This document shows, piece after piece, positions 60,369 to 64,000 of a stretch of 64,000 nt of DNA. The stretch comes from Thermodesulforhabdaceae bacterium (lineage in GTDB: Bacteria; Desulfobacterota; Syntrophobacteria; Syntrophobacterales; Thermodesulforhabdaceae). Position 1 is the first letter of the stretch; each line of letters begins with the position of its first letter. The DNA lies in the NCBI GenBank assembly GCA_037482015.1, contig JBBFKT010000001.1, positions 716,584-780,583 of the forward strand, read 5' to 3'. The notes under the pieces were generated by a model, which had not been told where the DNA came from, did not search any database, and was given only the letters and a program-made list of their open reading frames with translations. The position numbers were made by a program, and so were the translations under genes.

Positions 60369-63013
60369 GGAATAGTCTCTACCGTTAGAGTCTTTTCGAA
60401 AAGATCTTTTGCTAGCTTCATGACGTCTTCAGGAGTAACCTGCTCAAGCTTTTCGTGCAATTTCTTTCGGAAATTCCATCCCAGACCTAAAGCTTCGTTC
60501 AAGGCAGCGTCTCTTGCCTGATCGCTGATATCTTCAAGAGAAAGCGCTTCCATGGTTAGAATGATATTTTTAGCAGTAGCAATATCCTGTGGGGTCATTA
60601 AATTTGTTGCTGTTTTTTGAAGTTCCTGAAAGATGATAGCCTTTACACGTTCTCGATGTTCAAGAGCGGTTTGAGCTATCACAGTGAAATATCCCCCCTT
60701 TATCCCGTAAAAAGGAATGGCGTGGACAACATAGACCAAATCCTGGTTGCCTCCACGGAGCGCTTCCTGCAGTCTTCCACTCGGATAACCAATGCCGGAT
60801 ATATTGGCATCTATGACATCCAGAATTGCCCTTCTGGGATCATTCATCTCAATGCCGGATGTTCCAACCATGATCCCCAGAGCCGTTTTAGAAGTTTTTA
60901 CTACAATGGATGAATCTTTTGTCTGAGGAGAAAACTCGGTCTTTGGCGGATAAGGAAATGGTGGAGCTTTCCGCTTCCAGGAACCAACCTTCTCTTCCAG
61001 AAGCTTTAGAACTTCTTCTTTATCAAAGTCACCAAATATTGCCAGCACACTTCTTGCAGGCACAACCATGCGATGGTAACATTCAACCACATCGGCTTTG
61101 GTTAATTTAGAGACAGACTCCCTGCTCCCAAGATGGTAGAATCGGTAAGGATGCTCCTTGAAAAAGTGCTCGTGAAAGATAATGGAAAGCTCTTGCTGCC
61201 AGTTTTCCTTCGCTCTATCGATAGCCAAAAGAGTTTCCTGACGCTTTTTCTCCAGTTCCGACTCGGGAAAAGTTGCCTTAGAAACCATTTCGGAAAGTAT
61301 ATCGATCGCCTGGGGAAGGTTATCAGCCAACACTTTCATAGAAACAGAATAGCTGTTTCGCCCGGCTCCGGCGCTTACTTTTCCACCGTTGGATTCGATT
61401 ATCCGAAATATGTCGCTTCTTGAATAATTTTCTGTTCCGGCTGTGAGAAGCGATGCGGTTATGTGAGAAAGACCGGATTTATCAGAAGGATCAAGTAGTT
61501 GTCCTCCCAGCCCATGAAGTTCTATAGCCACTATGGGGAGTTTGTGGTCAGGTTTTAGTATCACCCTTAGGCCGTTAGAAAGCGTTTTTATCAACGGTTC
61601 ATTGGAATTTTGAGGAGAAGCCCCTGTAGATTTCCGAATGTTATTGTTGCTTGTAGAACCAGATGGAGGTTTTACCGCTGCAATAGTTGCCAGATCCCAG
61701 CGAAGGTACCTTTTTGCAACCTGTTGAACTTCTTCAACTGTAACAGCTTTGATTTTCTCAACATAAGCTTCGTCAAAGTAGGGATCCCCGGTTTCATTAA
61801 AGCCGGAAAGAAGAGATAAAGCCTGACCCGAGGATGTTGTTCTTTCGAAAATGTGCTGGCTGATTGTTTTTCTTTTTGCCATTTCCAGATCTTCCGTCGA
61901 AACCCCCTGGTCGGCAATAGCATGGAGAGCCTGTTCCAGTGCTTCCATTGCTTCTGCTCTTTTTCCAGGAACAGGCGTTAGAGAGACTATCCATTGTCCT
62001 CGCACATAAGATGGAGTCCAGTTAAAAGCCGAAATGCTTGAAACAAGTCTTTTTTCTTCCTTTAATTCTTTAACGAGAAGGCTGGAGTTACCTTCTCCTG
62101 CTATGGTTGCAAGAACATCAAGAGCGTAAACATCGGGGTGAGATAAATTAACGGAAGGGAAACCAACCATTATCCGTTCCTGGTCCACAAAAGGAAGTTC
62201 CTTTTCTGCTTGCTTTTTGGCCACCGGGAGCGGTTCTTCTGGTAGAACAGTTTCTTCGGGGGGAGTGTAGTCCCAGTCGGAAGTCTTTTCAGCAATGAGA
62301 GAAATTACATCCTCAGGCCGGACAGGCCCCACCACGCAAACCACAATGTTGGCAGGAATGTATCGGTTTTCGTAGTATCGGATTAAATCTTCTCGAGTTT
62401 GCCGAGCAAAAACGTCCATACGTCCAATCACCGGATAGCGCACAGGGTGTTTTTGATAGGCCGTTTCGAAGAAAAGGTTCCAGAGCTGCTTCCCTGGATC
62501 GTTTTCTTGCATGCGAGCTTCTTCCATTATTACGCCCTTTTCACGTTCAACCTCGGTTGGATCGAAGGCACAGTCGTGGACGAAACTCAATAGAAGTTCT
62601 ATGGCTTCACGGTAATGTTCTCTGGTGGTGTTTATGTAATACACTGTCCGGTTGTGAGACGTGAAGGCATTAGCTGCGCCCCCCATCTGTTCTATTTTCC
62701 GGCGTATGTCGCTTTCTTTTAGAAATTTGGTAGATCCACCGGAGACCACGTGTTCCAGATAATGAGAAAGGCCGGAGAGTGTTGGTTCATAGATAGACCC
62801 CGCCTTTACCAAAATATAGGTTGAGACTACGGGGGTTGAATCGTCTGACCTGATGAGCACAGTAAGACCATTCTTTAATCGCACGAATTTGTCATCGGAA
62901 GATTTAGAAGGCAAAAGCTGGTCAACTAGGGGCGATAGTTCGCCGAATGAAAGATGTTGCCATAAGAAAATTGATAGAAAAAGGATACACAAAAATACGC
63001 ATTTTTTAGCCAT
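60341..63013 (-). CDS. M16 peptidase with two M16 units, exported
   Basis: 890 residues. Signal peptide at 1-24 (CVFLCILFLSIFLWQHLSFG). The first M16 unit (about 40-455) has the inverted zinc motif H84-x2-E87-H88 (GLSHYLEHVV) and downstream Glu in REKGVIMEEARMQEN. The second unit (about 470-885) has the same fold (GLRVILKPDHKLPIVAIELH) but its motif position reads GLSHITAS, so it is non-catalytic, as usual for two-unit M16 proteins. It is likely a periplasmic peptidase of short peptides or processing intermediates. Confidence 0.92.
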   Translation of the reverse strand: MAKKCVFLCILFLSIFLWQHLSFGELSPLVDQLLPSKSSDDKFVRLKNGLTVLIRSDDSTPVVSTYILVKAGSIYEPTLSGLSHYLEHVVSGGSTKFLKESDIRRKIEQMGGAANAFTSHNRTVYYINTTREHYREAIELLLSFVHDCAFDPTEVEREKGVIMEEARMQENDPGKQLWNLFFETAYQKHPVRYPVIGRMDVFARQTREDLIRYYENRYIPANIVVCVVGPVRPEDVISLIAEKTSDWDYTPPEETVLPEEPLPVAKKQAEKELPFVDQERIMVGFPSVNLSHPDVYALDVLATIAGEGNSSLLVKELKEEKRLVSSISAFNWTPSYVRGQWIVSLTPVPGKRAEAMEALEQALHAIADQGVSTEDLEMAKRKTISQHIFERTTSSGQALSLLSGFNETGDPYFDEAYVEKIKAVTVEEVQQVAKRYLRWDLATIAAVKPPSGSTSNNNIRKSTGASPQNSNEPLIKTLSNGLRVILKPDHKLPIVAIELHGLGGQLLDPSDKSGLSHITASLLTAGTENYSRSDIFRIIESNGGKVSAGAGRNSYSVSMKVLADNLPQAIDILSEMVSKATFPESELEKKRQETLLAIDRAKENWQQELSIIFHEHFFKEHPYRFYHLGSRESVSKLTKADVVECYHRMVVPARSVLAIFGDFDKEEVLKLLEEKVGSWKRKAPPFPYPPKTEFSPQTKDSSIVVKTSKTALGIMVGTSGIEMNDPRRAILDVIDANISGIGYPSGRLQEALRGGNQDLVYVVHAIPFYGIKGGYFTVIAQTALEHRERVKAIIFQELQKTATNLMTPQDIATAKNIILTMEALSLEDISDQARDAALNEALGLGWNFRKKLHEKLEQVTPEDVMKLAKDLFEKTLTVETIPQGKAEAKE

Positions 63014-63058
63014 TACTTATCCTCTCAAATAAAAGCGTAAGCGTTAATCAAGGAAAAA

Positions 63059-63271
63059 CTAGGGGGTATTTTTAAGTTCTTCCTGGAGCCAGCGGATTTT
63101 TTCTTCGTCCCTGATGTCTTCCGGTTTTTCTAATTCTATCCTTAGAAGATCTTCTAACTCAATGCGTCGCCGCTCCTTGAATGCTGATACATCCTTTCTG
63201 AACTGACGGAGAGCAAGTTGGCGAGATTTTTCATATTCCTCCTGAAGTTTTTTCTCAAGGTCGTCGTTCAT
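63059..63271 (-). CDS. Small charged helical protein
   Basis: 70 residues, MNDDLEKKLQEEYEKSRQLA onward: almost entirely charged helix with coiled-coil character and no Cys. GAAGGAGGGGAAT precedes the ATG at 63271, which decides against a longer frame whose N-terminus is a translated repeat (VGATHASPL). It lies 45 bases from the M16 gene on the same strand. Function unknown. Confidence 0.65.
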   Translation of the reverse strand: MNDDLEKKLQEEYEKSRQLALRQFRKDVSAFKERRRIELEDLLRIELEKPEDIRDEEKIRWLQEELKNTP

Positions 63272-63741
63272 GGAACATTCCCCTCCTTCAAGATTATTAC
63301 AATAGACTGGATACATCTTTAGCCTAGCGATTGTTGGCTTTATGTCAATAGCGAAAGAGAACCGGGTGATGGATGAAATTAATGAGTCTATAGAATCATG
63401 GTTACCATTGTGGGTTAGATTCCATACCATGTTCCATGGGGGCATTCGATAGTGTTTTCCTGGCAGTAGGCTCACAAGTAGGGGCGACGCATGCGTCGCC
63501 CCTACACTCATGCGAATCACATATTTAGTAGTTGTTTTTTATCTGTCCAAGAAGGTCTTCTAGGTTAAATTTCATCCTTGCGTTTTATATGGATATGTCA
63601 CCTCTTGCCACCCCATAAGGGAAGTTTTGGAACATCCTACCTGTTTCATTGACAGATATGACTTATTTTGATTAGACAAGATGCAATCATGGGAGGAGCT
63701 TTTGTCAAACCAGTAATTCTATCGGGAAGGAGCGAACATAT
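63272..63741. other. Gene-free region before queD
   Basis: 470 bases without a supported gene. It contains the perfect palindrome at 63478-63505. A TTGACA at 63649-63654 could be a -35 for queD, but no good -10 follows. I looked for a preQ1 riboswitch before queD and saw no convincing match. Confidence 0.5.
63478..63505. repeat. Perfect 28-base GTAGGGGC palindrome, GACGCATGCGTC core
   Basis: GTAGGGGC, GACGCATGCGTC, GCCCCTAC: exactly self-complementary. In one frame it reads VGATHASPL, which explains the false protein start here and at 38840. Confidence 0.95.
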
Positions 63742-64000
63742 ATGGAAAAAAAAGAACTTTTTGAAGTAAAGATCATTTGCGATTTCGCGGCAGCTCATCT
63801 ATTAAGGAACTTTAGGGGAAAGTGCGAACACCTTCATGGTCACAACTGGAAGGTTGAAGTAGTGGTTCGAGGACATAGGCTTAACGAGAGTGAAATACTT
63901 CTTGATTTTGCCGAACTTAAAGATGCTACGAAAGAAATTGTTGGAGAACTGGATCACGCTTTTCTTAACGAGCTACCGGCTTTTAAAGAAAGAAACCCCT
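63742..64000 (+). CDS. queD: 6-carboxytetrahydropterin synthase (QueD), 3' truncated
   Basis: 86 residues are visible before the window ends. The PTPS/QueD family signature is present: AAAHLLRNFRGKCEHLHGHN with the catalytic Cys28 and zinc His19, His32 and His34, then LLDFAELKDATKEIVGELDH and AFLNELPAF. The enzyme converts dihydroneopterin triphosphate to carboxytetrahydropterin, the second step of queuosine synthesis. AAGGAG at 63727-63732 supports the start. Confidence 0.92.
   Translation, partial: MEKKELFEVKIICDFAAAHLLRNFRGKCEHLHGHNWKVEVVVRGHRLNESEILLDFAELKDATKEIVGELDHAFLNELPAFKERNP

Noticed and set aside
63272-63520. N-terminal extension of the small charged protein
   Set aside because: The extension begins by translating the palindrome at 63478 and has no binding site, whereas a strong one precedes the ATG at 63271.
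63541-63741. preQ1 riboswitch upstream of queD
   Set aside because: No H-type pseudoknot pattern or conserved preQ1 core could be found by eye.

Overview
The window looks like a chromosomal segment of an anaerobic Desulfobacterota bacterium (a sulfate reducer or syntroph, perhaps Syntrophobacteria-like). This rests on gene content: a DUF39 homocysteine-forming protein, an ApgM-type proposed homoserine kinase next to homoserine dehydrogenase, 2-hydroxyacyl-CoA dehydratase activases, class III CoA-transferases, sigma-54 control, a UGA-containing dual-CXXC gene and an Mla lipid transporter. GC looks moderate (mid-40s percent by eye). The genus is not decidable from the sequence alone.

Left part (1-20.8 kb): a truncated tandem SagB-type oxidoreductase; gmd and a glycosyltransferase; a sigma-54-driven operon of two small secreted proteins followed by a sensor kinase and an NtrC-type activator, with an intrinsic-terminator-like hairpin inside the first codons of the kinase; a sulfur-transfer operon (DUF39, LarE-like, ThiI-like); two small zinc-ribbon proteins; a vWA-OmpA envelope protein and two secreted proteins; Hsp20; lgt; a CoA-transferase/GNAT fusion; a PD-(D/E)XK-like protein; a metallo-hydrolase; and STAS-MlaF-MlaE-MlaD.

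Middle (20.8-41.5 kb): a gene-free, repeat-packed stretch of about 0.8 kb; an amino-acid operon (aminotransferase, hom, ApgM-like kinase) running into a thioesterase, hisA, a YqeY protein, an MFS carrier and pgpA; a divergent nucleosidase/glycosyltransferase pair sharing one CATATG; a FemAB-like protein; a degenerate receiver and an MBL-TPR protein. Then comes a minus-strand six-gene cluster of two class III CoA-transferases and four small uncharacterised proteins, two of them Cys-rich. It has a sigma-54-like promoter and two 17-bp direct repeats upstream. tRNA-Thr(CGU), a second repeat patch and an EcfA-EcfA/EcfT module without a substrate-binding component follow.

Right part (41.5-64 kb): a heptosyltransferase-like gene; a periplasmic binding protein with a hybrid sensor kinase; a TGS GTPase; a short gene with an in-frame UGA (probable 55-residue selenoprotein with a SECIS-like hairpin) directly before rlmH; a double activase plus dehydratase-like pair running into RNase G; a minus-strand universal stress protein, class A PBP and GlcD-type oxidase; a MerR-type regulator with Cys-rich tail overlapping a radical SAM gene; a double M16 peptidase; and the start of queD.

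The best candidates for undescribed biology are the CoA-transferase/small-protein cluster (33.8-38.4 kb), the autoregulated sigma-54 envelope operon with an internal attenuator (3.7-7.3 kb), the UGA-containing dual-CXXC gene (47.3 kb), and a family of dispersed palindromes with constant arms and variable self-complementary cores.
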